The notes under the pieces are model-generated. The model had not been told where the DNA came from and did not search any database. It saw only the letters and a program-made list of their open reading frames with translations. A stretch of DNA of 5,770 bases from contig JACTVF010000161.1 of NCBI GenBank assembly GCA_019695435.1, forward strand, positions 1 through 5,770. Direction: 5' to 3'. The DNA comes from Methanoregulaceae archaeon. Lineage in GTDB: Archaea > Halobacteriota > Methanomicrobia > Methanomicrobiales > Methanospirillaceae. Positions 1 through 4,686 of the stretch are shown piece by piece. The position numbers and the translations under genes were made by a program. The stretch's first letter is position 1. Every line of letters begins with the position of its first letter.

Positions 1-276
1 TCCTATAATGAAGACCCGTCCACGCTGGCGCTTGAGGCAGTGGCGGCCTCCTTAAACAGGAAGAGCCTGAACGGGCAGTACCTGATCGTCCCGAAGGCGG
101 CAAACGTTTCGGCCATCCCAAAGGCTGTTCACATTATCTCCATGGAGTCATTCGGGTTTGTGGAAGGGCGTCTGGTCTGGCTTTCCAAGAAGAAGAACGC
201 GAAGCGGTACCCACAGCCTGAAGAGTTCGCTGAGACAGCAGCTGTTTCTGCGGTCTGCGAAACTCACACGGCATGA
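1..276 (+). CDS. C-terminal part of an unrecognised protein (5' end outside window)
   Basis: The frame is open from base 1 to a TGA at 274-276, giving the last 91 residues of a protein that probably starts to the left of the window. An internal GTG at 40 could be a start, but the only purine-rich stretch before it (GAGG, 34-37) is two bases away, too close for a normal ribosome site, and the frame continues upstream. The visible part is soluble-looking, with no membrane segment. It has a hydrophobic core (QYLIVPKAANVSAIPKAVHI), then a basic patch (LSKKKNAKR) and an acidic, alanine-rich tail. I do not recognise a family or catalytic motif. The composition looks like a genuine coding region. 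It is not obviously linked to the metal genes, since 783 bp of noncoding DNA with terminator-like elements follows it. Confidence 0.6.
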   Translation, partial: SYNEDPSTLALEAVAASLNRKSLNGQYLIVPKAANVSAIPKAVHIISMESFGFVEGRLVWLSKKKNAKRYPQPEEFAETAAVSAVCETHTA

Positions 277-348
277 AAACGGGAAACGTCCTCAAAAGAG
301 GCATACCCGATAATTTTTCCTTTCAGGTATTTTTCATGAGATTTCCTG

Positions 349-381
349 CTGTTTAATCCCGGAAAACAGTTCGTCTTTTTT
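349..381 (+). terminator. Hairpin plus T6 terminator candidate after the left-edge gene
   Basis: CTGTTT (349-354) pairs with AAACAG (364-369) around a 9-nt loop, and T6 follows at 376-381. Closer to the stop codon are a small CCTC-AAAA-GAGG hairpin (290-301) and T5 runs at 314-318 and 330-334. In archaea oligo-T runs alone can terminate transcription, so the end of the left-edge transcript probably falls somewhere in 290-381. The exact site is not resolved. Confidence 0.4.
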
Positions 382-460
382 GCATATCCTGAAAATACCT
401 TTTCCTCCTGTAAAAATTGCATCTAGGTGATGTTTGGATCAAAACGTTTCAACCGGACTG

Positions 461-477
461 GTGATCACTATAAAAAA
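461..477 (+). promoter_or_regulatory. Orphan TATA-like element beside an 8-bp palindrome
   Basis: GTGATCAC (461-468) is a perfect palindrome that runs directly into an archaeal TATA-like stretch, TATAAAAAAA (470-479 region). No protein gene starts at a suitable distance downstream on the plus strand. On the minus strand the same bases read as a T7 run and could act as a terminator instead. Either reading is weakly supported. Confidence 0.2.
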
Positions 478-721
478 ATTACCGCCGGACTGTGTTTTCC
501 CGGCAGATACTGATACCGGGCCGCAATGGAGGATAATGTGACGAATCTCACAGGTTGACTCAGGGTCATACGCGCGGCGCCGGTGTCATAGGTTACTTCT
601 GGTAAGCAAATCTGCTGTTTTCGAGCAAGATTCCGATGTTTCTTCCTCTTATCTGTGTTTGTGTGCATGTGTCCTTTTGGTGCGTGCTTCCCCAAAGGGA
701 CAATATCCTTATTGGTCATCC

Positions 722-735
722 AATATTATAATATT
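722..735. repeat. Perfect 14-bp AT palindrome in an AT-rich block
   Basis: AATATTATAATATT is exactly self-complementary. A second small inverted repeat, TTTAAT-ttag-ATTAAA, lies at 748-763. The block from about 720 to 780 is far more AT-rich than the coding DNA around it. It could be promoter or protein-binding DNA, or simply low-complexity spacer. Confidence 0.45.
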
Positions 736-1050
736 TTCCTTTTAACTTTTAATTTAGATTAAATGAAAATAGTTAATAACTGTGCTGAAAAAACTCGGGA
801 CCGGGGGAACAGGTGGATTGATCTGACCGACATGGGTGACTGATCCGGGGATTGCGTTCAGCTGTTCCGGGGGTGAAGGTGTATGGCGGGATATGATTAC
901 CCCAATGATAGCCACCATACCTTCCCTCCCTTGGTAAATACCTGGTTTCCGATACTTGTACGCGGGATCCGTTCCCTGGACATCTTCAATAACGAAAGAA
1001 CAACATCCATTAAATGCCAGCATGTGCCCGGAGGTCTGAAATCCTTGTTT

Positions 1051-1056
1051 AAAAAA
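1051..1056 (-). terminator. Oligo-T terminator of the molbindin gene
   Basis: On the minus strand the molbindin stop codon TAA (1062-1060) is followed three bases later by T6, with AAACAAGG beyond it. An oligo-T run straight after a stop codon is the usual form of an archaeal intrinsic terminator. No stable hairpin is needed or seen. Confidence 0.5.
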
Positions 1057-1059
1057 GAG

Positions 1060-1269
1060 TTAATCGACTGCGATCATGACTTCGCTGGACTTGATTACTG
1101 CATATGCCGTTTTTCCCGGGGCAAGGCCAAGCGATGCAACCGATTTTTTCGTTATGATGGACGTAACCACCTGTCCACCCGGAAGCTCGATGACAACTTC
1201 TGAGTTGACGCTTCCCGGGGTGATCGCTTTTACTGTGCCTTTCAGAATATTCCGTGCACTGATCTTCAT
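1060..1269 (-). CDS. Molbindin (Mop/TOBE domain), molybdate/tungstate-binding protein
   Basis: This 69-residue protein matches the single-TOBE-domain molbindin family along its whole length. It has an N-terminal MKISARN block (residues 1-7), GSVNSEVVIEL (19-29), VVTSIITKKSV (34-44) and a C-terminal AVIKSSEVMIAVD (57-69). Known molbindins are about 68-70 residues and assemble into small cytoplasmic oligomers that bind molybdate or tungstate, acting in storage or homeostasis; which oxyanion is bound here cannot be read from sequence. I chose the ATG at 1269 because GGTGAG (1274-1279) lies four bases upstream and the product then begins at the conserved MKISARN. GTG codons slightly further upstream fall inside or before this ribosome site. 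The gene is transcribed alone, divergent from the Ni/Co transporter locus. A weak TATA-like CTTATACTTAT lies near 1297-1307 but is too close to the SD to be convincing. The likely physiological link is Mo/W supply to formylmethanofuran or formate dehydrogenase. Confidence 0.93.
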   Translation of the reverse strand: MKISARNILKGTVKAITPGSVNSEVVIELPGGQVVTSIITKKSVASLGLAPGKTAYAVIKSSEVMIAVD

Positions 1270-1620
1270 GGTTCTCACCACAGGGAACTGGCAATGATAA
1301 GTATAAGGGCTTTACGGTTGCGCCTGTCATATCACTGCAGACACACGCTGAATATTCGAGCCTGCTTCTCTGAGAATCCACCTATGGAATGTCCAGTCAG
1401 GCCCGAGATCCGGCTGGGGGCTCGACAGCAATTGTTGAGGTGTTCTCAACATCTAGGACCTGTACTCACCAACGGTCATCTGCCATGTCAGATCCGGATC
1501 CACGGCATACCGGAATAAGTGAGGAACCAGCGAAACGTTTCATCGGATAAGTCCCTTGTAAAACTTCCGCACACCCGTTTTGCACTAATTTTAATTCTGT
1601 CAAACGCGATAAACAAATAG
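1270..1620. other. Divergent spacer between molbindin and cbiM, no gene seen
   Basis: No convincing gene is present; the plus frame at 1294-1518 has no ribosome site and an arginine/cysteine-rich translation typical of noncoding DNA. Small structures include a 7-bp hairpin TGTTGAG-gtgtt-CTCAACA (1433-1451) and a 10-bp palindrome GATCCGGATC (1491-1500). I looked for the conserved B12-box core of a cobalamin riboswitch and did not find it. Promoter elements for both divergent genes should lie at the two ends. Confidence 0.5.
1433..1451. repeat. 7-bp inverted repeat with 5-nt loop
   Basis: TGTTGAG and CTCAACA are exact reverse complements around GTGTT. No T-run follows on either strand, so it does not look like a terminator. 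It might be a protein-binding site in the divergent spacer, but chance is possible for arms of this size. Confidence 0.35.
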
Positions 1621-1625
1621 CAACA

Positions 1626-1634
1626 TATTTTATC
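1626..1634 (+). promoter_or_regulatory. Candidate TATA box of cbiM
   Basis: TATTTTATC lies in an AT-rich stretch about 55 bases before the cbiM start codon. Using the usual archaeal spacing of roughly 25-27 bases, transcription would begin near 1655-1660. That gives a leader of about 30 nt which keeps the Shine-Dalgarno at 1678-1682. An alternative box, GTATAAAA (1652-1659), would put the start near 1681 and remove the ribosome site, so I favour the upstream one. Confidence 0.4.
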
Positions 1635-1643
1635 TATCTAGTA

Positions 1644-1665
1644 TTACAATTGTATAAAATTGTAA
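1644..1665. promoter_or_regulatory. 22-bp inverted repeat, candidate metal-responsive operator of cbiM
   Basis: TTACAATT (1644-1651) and AATTGTAA (1658-1665) are exact reverse complements around the 6-bp spacer GTATAA. The element lies where transcription of cbiM is predicted to start, the usual place for an archaeal repressor. Read with wider arms it is GTATTAC-N14-GTAACAA (1641-1668). This resembles the GTGTTAC-N13/15-GTAACAC type of NikR site as I remember it from comparative genomics. The regulator is not encoded in this window, so NikR identity is inference. Confidence 0.5.
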
Positions 1666-1677
1666 CAACATATTTGT

Positions 1678-1682
1678 GGTGA
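1678..1682 (+). promoter_or_regulatory. Ribosome binding site of cbiM
   Basis: GGTGA lies four bases before the ATG at 1687 and is complementary to the CACCU core of the archaeal 16S 3' end. It resembles the molbindin site in sequence and spacing, and it fixes the start at the family-typical MHIPDAF. Confidence 0.7.
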
Positions 1683-1686
1683 CCTC

Positions 1687-2343
1687 ATGCATATCCCAGA
1701 CGCATTTATGCCAATATGGCAGGGCGCAATCTACTGGATTATTGCGCTGGTATTCATTATGCTTGCCCTGCGGTGGGCAAAGAACCAACTGACGGAAGAG
1801 AAGATCCCGGTCGTCGCGGTGCTCGCCGCAGCGGTCTTTGCCCTTATGTCGTTTAACCTCCCGGTCTCGATGGGGACAAGCGGCCACCTGATCGGAGGTG
1901 CCCTTGTTGCAATCGTGCTCGGCTCGCCATTCGCCGCAGTCTTCATCCTGACACTGGTACTGATAGTCCAGGGCGTCCTGTTCGGCGACGGGGGTATCAC
2001 AACCATGGGGGCAAACATCATCAATATGGGTGTGATCGGCGGGTTTGTGGGATATTATTCCTTCCATGGCTTTATGAGAGTGACAAAGAATATCTCGTTT
2101 TCAGCTGGACCCGCCGCATGGCTTGCCTGTTTCATACCTGCAGAAGTCTGTGCTGTAGAAATGTATTTTGCCGGAACCTTCCCGCTCCGGGAAGGTCTGA
2201 TCGCTATGGGTCTCTACCACGCCCTTATCGGGATCATCGAAGCGGTTATTACGGTGCTCGTTATTCACCTGATTCTCAGGGTGCGGCCGGATCTTATCGA
2301 TGAAAAAGTAAGGCAATTACAGGCCAAAGGAGTGAACGGCTGA
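1687..2343 (+). CDS. cbiM: CbiM/NikM, substrate-capture protein of an ECF nickel/cobalt transporter
   Basis: The 218-residue product is an integral membrane protein with about six to seven hydrophobic segments. It begins MHIPDAFMP, the hallmark N-terminus of the CbiM/NikM family. In the NikM structure the free N-terminal region, with His2, and a second His in the loop around residue 67 chelate the metal; here His2 and His67 (in GTSGHLIGGAL) are both present. Other family blocks are FGDGGITTMGANIINMG (99-115), IPAEVCAVEM (150-159) and LYHALIGIIEA (176-186). Family knowledge says it captures Ni2+ or Co2+ at the outer face and works with small subunit, ATPase and T-component; specificity cannot be read here. 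The start is fixed by GGTGA at 1678-1682. It is the first gene of the transporter locus, and its stop overlaps the next start (TGATG). A long spacer with an operator-like inverted repeat precedes it, suggesting metal-dependent control. Confidence 0.95.
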   Translation: MHIPDAFMPIWQGAIYWIIALVFIMLALRWAKNQLTEEKIPVVAVLAAAVFALMSFNLPVSMGTSGHLIGGALVAIVLGSPFAAVFILTLVLIVQGVLFGDGGITTMGANIINMGVIGGFVGYYSFHGFMRVTKNISFSAGPAAWLACFIPAEVCAVEMYFAGTFPLREGLIAMGLYHALIGIIEAVITVLVIHLILRVRPDLIDEKVRQLQAKGVNG

Positions 2344-2696
2344 TGGACCAGAAAAACCTGAAATTTTTAGTCATCGGTGTGTTACTGGCCCTCGTTGTTG
2401 CGATCGTTGCGGTGTTCCTTGCCTCGCCGAATCCTGATGGGCTGGACAGCACCGCACTGATCGCGAGCGGGCAGAAGACCCTGACTGCCCCTGCAACCGG
2501 TGAGAACATTTCTGTTGAAGCACCGGGCCACTTTACGTATGCATCCCCTATGCCGGACTACAGTCTCGGGGGGAAGTGGGGGCCGATGGGTGGGATCATC
2601 GCCATGGTTACAGGTACAATCCTGGTGTTTGCCATCGTCATCGGGCTTGCATGGCTGCTGAAGAAACGGAAGATGTCAAAAAAGCAAATTTCGTAA
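2343..2696 (+). CDS. PDGLE-domain small membrane subunit (NikN/CbiN-like)
   Basis: This 117-residue protein has two membrane segments, roughly residues 8-27 and 83-106, enclosing an external loop, with a basic tail (KKRKMSKK) inside. Directly after the first helix is ASPNPDGLD (28-35), the PDGLE-domain signature with D in place of the last E. A second conserved block, SPMPDYSLGG (68-77), precedes helix two. PDGLE proteins are the N-type partner of CbiM/NikM, as separate genes or fused to NikM; the classical enterobacterial CbiN is built the same way but lacks the PDGLE sequence. The probable role is assisting metal loading into the M subunit. Translation is coupled: its ATG overlaps the cbiM stop by one base and a strong site, AAGGAGTGA (2327-2335), lies seven bases upstream. 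Presence of PDGLE mildly favours nickel over cobalt, but I would not assign the metal from this alone. Confidence 0.88.
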   Translation: MDQKNLKFLVIGVLLALVVAIVAVFLASPNPDGLDSTALIASGQKTLTAPATGENISVEAPGHFTYASPMPDYSLGGKWGPMGGIIAMVTGTILVFAIVIGLAWLLKKRKMSKKQIS

Positions 2697-2745
2697 GACA
2701 AAACCCATAAGTCTTTAACTTTTTTGCGTACATTGTTATTCCAGC
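2697..2745 (+). promoter_or_regulatory. Gap before cbiO with T6 run and TATA-like box, possible internal promoter
   Basis: Other junctions in the transporter locus overlap, but here 49 bp intervene. They contain TCTTTAACT (2712-2720), TATA-like and centred about 30 bases before the cbiO ATG, and an immediately following T6 run (2720-2725) that could terminate or attenuate the upstream message. No Shine-Dalgarno is visible before ATG 2746 (the preceding bases are GTTATTCCAGC). If the TATA-like box is used, the transcript would start a few bases from the ATG and be nearly leaderless. Confidence 0.35.
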
Positions 2746-3579
2746 ATGCACCTCATTGAAACACGGGATCTCTGTTATTCGTATCCGGACAGTGTCAGGG
2801 CACTCACGGGAATCAATTTTATCGCACCACGCAATACGAGGATTGCAGTAATCGGGTCAAACGGCGCCGGCAAGAGCACTCTTTTCAAGCATTTTAATGG
2901 TATATTCAGGCCGACGTCAGGGGCTGTTCTCATACGGGGGGAGCCGATCACCAAAGAGAACATACGCGAGGTACGAAAGTTTGTCGGGATCGTCTTCCAG
3001 AATCCCGACGACCAGATCATCGCCCCGACCGTGGCCCTTGACGTGGCGTTTGGCCCCACGAATCTCGGGCTTGACGATGAGATCATCCACCACCGGGTGT
3101 GCGAGGCGCTGAAGATTACCGGTATCGAGCATCTCGCCGACCGCGCCCCCCACCACCTGAGCGGGGGGGAGAAGAAACGGGTGGCTATCGCAGGGGCGAT
3201 CGCTATGGAGCCGGAAGTCCTGGTGCTTGACGAACCCACTGCAGGTCTTGACCCCCGGGGAGTCCGGGATCTCCTCGGTTTTATCAATGAGCTCAAAAAG
3301 AAGTCAGGTATGACAGTTATCTTCTCGACCCACGATGTCAGCTTGGTCCCGGAGATTGCCGATTACATCTACGTGATGGACAAGGGACGAATGGTCGCTC
3401 AAGGGACCGTTGCCGAGATATTTGTCCAGATTGAACTCCTCAGGTCTGCACGTCTCGATGTGCCGCTGTATCCCAAGCTTATCCGTTCACTTCAGGAGGA
3501 GGGTGTCCCGGTCTCGATGGCGTTTACCTATGAAGACGCAAGAAAAGCGTTCCTTGAAACGTTCAAGGGTAGATCATGA
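2746..3579 (+). CDS. cbiO: CbiO, ATPase subunit of the ECF nickel/cobalt transporter
   Basis: The 277-residue protein is a complete ABC ATPase of the CbiO/EcfA type. In order it shows MHLIETRDLCYSYPD (the family-typical N-terminus with an aromatic A-loop), Walker A GSNGAGKST (37-45), a Q-loop VFQNPDDQI (83-91) with the double-Asp pattern common in ECF ATPases, signature LSGGEKKRVAIAGA (138-151), Walker B VLVLDEPTAGLDP (158-170) and H-loop His196 in FSTHD. All catalytic residues are intact. A C-terminal extension of about 60 residues is normal for the family. ATP binding and hydrolysis at the inner face of the membrane would drive CbiQ and toppling of CbiM. Length and start agree with the family; no in-frame alternative ATG lies just upstream. 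The lack of a ribosome site and the gap from the PDGLE gene are unusual for the locus. Its stop overlaps the cbiQ start (ATGA). Confidence 0.96.
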   Translation: MHLIETRDLCYSYPDSVRALTGINFIAPRNTRIAVIGSNGAGKSTLFKHFNGIFRPTSGAVLIRGEPITKENIREVRKFVGIVFQNPDDQIIAPTVALDVAFGPTNLGLDDEIIHHRVCEALKITGIEHLADRAPHHLSGGEKKRVAIAGAIAMEPEVLVLDEPTAGLDPRGVRDLLGFINELKKKSGMTVIFSTHDVSLVPEIADYIYVMDKGRMVAQGTVAEIFVQIELLRSARLDVPLYPKLIRSLQEEGVPVSMAFTYEDARKAFLETFKGRS

Positions 3580-4403
3580 TCGAGGAACTCTTCCAGATCG
3601 AGAAACATGCCTATAAGGACAGCTGTATCCACCGGCTGGATGCACGGGTCAAGATCCTGCTTGCATTTGCCGCCATCATTGCGATCGTCGCGGTACCGTA
3701 TTCTAATATGGTCTACACGGTCGGCGGGATCTTCTTTGCCTTCTTTATCGTCCTGTGGGCCCTGACCCGGCTTTCCCCGCGTATTTATCTCCAGCGGCTC
3801 ATCGAGATTGTACCCCTCTGGGGCATCGTGATTTTTTTCCAGATCTTTCTAAAGAACAAATACTACGTGGATTACCATGTGGTCATGACCCTGCCGTTTG
3901 GCATCGCTATCTATGCAGAATCGATACAGTTTGCCTTTATTCTCCTTGTGAAATTTATCGTATCGATCTCCTTTATCATCCTGCTCTCATCGACTACAAA
4001 AGTTCAGGACATGCTTGAAGGTGGCGTCCGGCTGGGTCTTCCTGCTGACTTTGCGTTGATCCTCGGGATGATGATACGCTATCTCTTTGTGTTCGGGTAT
4101 ATCTACCGGAAGGTCAACGAGTCGCTCGCGACACGGTGTTTCAATGCGTTTGACCGGCGGCTTCCCTGGAAGTACCGCATGCGGCAGCTGGGATACACCC
4201 TCGGGACCATGTTTATCCGCGCCTACGAGCAGGGTGAACGAGTGTACACGAGCATGCTCTGCCGGGGATACGGCAGGAGCAGCTTCCTCTACATCAAGAA
4301 AAAGCCGCTCTGCCGGGGCGATATAGCGTTTCTCTGCGCATCGCTGGCCTTTGTTATCGTAATCCCTGTAACGATCTGGCTGACCGCCATCCGGTTCTTC
4401 TAG
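3576..4403 (+). CDS. cbiQ: CbiQ, transmembrane coupling (T) component of the ECF nickel/cobalt transporter
   Basis: The 275-residue membrane protein starts with the amphipathic family block SCIHRLDARVKILLAF (16-31). It has hydrophobic segments at about 27-62, 76-92, 105-138, 156-178 and 248-272. The long cytoplasmic region between the last segments carries the two coupling-helix motifs that dock into the ATPase: a first, variant one around ATRCF (185-189) and a second one, SMLCRGYG (226-233), containing the expected Arg-Gly. In ECF transporters the T component links ATPase movement to the substrate-capture protein. The ATG lies within the cbiO stop (ATGA, 4-bp overlap), so the two are almost certainly co-translated; only a weak GGT-containing site (3568-3570) precedes it. 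The gene is full length and ends at TAG 4401-4403 with no further transporter gene behind it. Confidence 0.94.
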   Translation: MIEELFQIEKHAYKDSCIHRLDARVKILLAFAAIIAIVAVPYSNMVYTVGGIFFAFFIVLWALTRLSPRIYLQRLIEIVPLWGIVIFFQIFLKNKYYVDYHVVMTLPFGIAIYAESIQFAFILLVKFIVSISFIILLSSTTKVQDMLEGGVRLGLPADFALILGMMIRYLFVFGYIYRKVNESLATRCFNAFDRRLPWKYRMRQLGYTLGTMFIRAYEQGERVYTSMLCRGYGRSSFLYIKKKPLCRGDIAFLCASLAFVIVIPVTIWLTAIRFF

Positions 4404-4412
4404 GGTATATCC

Positions 4413-4417
4413 TTTTT
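4413..4417 (+). terminator. Oligo-T terminator candidate after cbiQ
   Basis: A T5 run lies ten bases after the cbiQ stop, flanked by short GGTA/TACC arms (4404-4407 and 4419-4422). A run this close to the stop is a plausible archaeal terminator. The strong palindrome at 4432-4447 just downstream could assist but is not itself followed by T residues. Confidence 0.35.
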
Positions 4418-4431
4418 GTACCTCGTTCTGG

Positions 4432-4447
4432 GATCTCCCGGGAGATC
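4432..4447. repeat. Perfect 16-bp palindrome GATCTCCCGGGAGATC
   Basis: The sixteen bases are exactly self-complementary with no loop. It lies 29 bases after the cbiQ stop. As RNA it would need to open a small loop; as DNA it is an ideal dimer-binding site. Being GC-rich and without a T-run, it does not look like a standard archaeal terminator. Confidence 0.55.
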
Positions 4448-4541
4448 ATTGACCTGACCGGAATCCCAATTCATAAACCCGGGGATACGGATACCCTCTG
4501 TTTTGTGATCAGGATCCCAAAAGAGGGATATCGGGTCTGTT

Positions 4542-4570
4542 GATTTTCCACCCGGCCTTTAAGGAAAATC
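4542..4570. repeat. 8-bp stem-loop upstream of gyrB
   Basis: GATTTTCC (4542-4549) and GGAAAATC (4563-4570) are exact reverse complements around a 13-nt spacer. A 10-bp palindrome TACGTACGTA follows at 4572-4581. No T-run follows on the plus strand. It could be a control element of gyrB, lying about 40 bases upstream of the predicted TATA box, or a chance structure. Confidence 0.4.
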
Positions 4571-4608
4571 CTACGTACGTATACCCGTCGGAATTGAGTG
4601 CAGATTCC

Positions 4609-4617
4609 TTTAAAATA
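4609..4617 (+). promoter_or_regulatory. Candidate TATA box of gyrB
   Basis: TTTAAAATA sits in an AT-rich stretch 70-78 bases before the start codon. With normal archaeal spacing, transcription would start near 4638-4642, giving a leader of about 45-50 nt that includes the Shine-Dalgarno. A 10-bp palindrome AATAATTATT (4628-4637) lies between the box and the expected start site and could be an operator. Confidence 0.4.
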
Positions 4618-4672
4618 TCCTAAAACAAATAATTATTGTGATACGATCTGAAATTTTTCCATTGATTTTTCT

Positions 4673-4677
4673 AGGAG
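4673..4677 (+). promoter_or_regulatory. Ribosome binding site that fixes the TTG start of gyrB
   Basis: AGGAG is followed after nine bases by TTG at 4687. An in-frame TAG (4672-4674) overlaps it, so no earlier start is possible. The next in-frame ATG lies inside the conserved RPAMYIG block, too far into the protein. TTG 4687 is therefore the best start. Confidence 0.7.
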
Positions 4678-4686
4678 AGATTATTT

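Larger units (their letters stand above)
277..1059. other. Long intergenic region, no convincing gene
   Basis: These 783 bp separate the left-edge gene from the molbindin gene. Short open frames exist on both strands, for example minus 468-719 and 754-1023 and plus 883-1203. None has a clear Shine-Dalgarno or a recognisable protein sequence, and the plus 883-1203 frame runs antisense through the molbindin gene. Visible content: a hairpin with T-run at 349-381; an 8-bp palindrome GTGATCAC (461-468) abutting a TATA-like TATAAAAAAATT; an AT-rich block at about 720-780 with a perfect palindrome; and a T-run terminator for molbindin at the right end. I saw no tRNA, C/D-box RNA or CRISPR repeats. 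Confidence 0.6.
1621..1675 (+). repeat. 10-bp direct repeat flanking the cbiM operator
   Basis: CAACATATTT occurs at 1621-1630 and again at 1666-1675, a period of 45 bp. The inverted repeat at 1644-1665 sits between the copies and abuts the second one. It may be a second layer of regulator sites or a small ancestral duplication; the AT-rich composition makes a chance match less improbable. Confidence 0.4.

Noticed and set aside
40..276. Left-edge gene starting at GTG 40 as a complete 78-residue protein
   Set aside because: The frame is open to base 1 and there is no properly spaced ribosome site, so a partial gene is more likely.
468..719. Minus-strand open frame of 83 codons
   Set aside because: No Shine-Dalgarno, no recognisable family, and an erratic basic/His-rich translation. 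A leaderless start from the AT-rich block is conceivable but unsupported.
754..1023. Minus-strand open frame of 89 codons downstream of molbindin
   Set aside because: It begins beyond a T6 terminator, has no ribosome site, and its proline-rich translation matches nothing I know. It could be gene remnant DNA, but nothing shows that.
883..1203. Plus-strand open frame of 106 codons
   Set aside because: Its second half is antisense to the clear molbindin gene and its translation has no family features; treated as a shadow.
1652..1659. GTATAAAA as the TATA box of cbiM
   Set aside because: It would place the transcript start near 1681, cutting away the GGTGA ribosome site; the box at 1626-1634 fits better. 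Not fully excluded.
1380..1680. Cobalamin riboswitch upstream of cbiM
   Set aside because: The B12-box core and surrounding conserved helices are not recognisable; only short unrelated hairpins are present.
2775..3296. Minus-strand open frame of 173 codons
   Set aside because: Entirely antisense to cbiO, with an arginine/serine/proline-rich translation typical of the reverse strand of GC-rich coding DNA.
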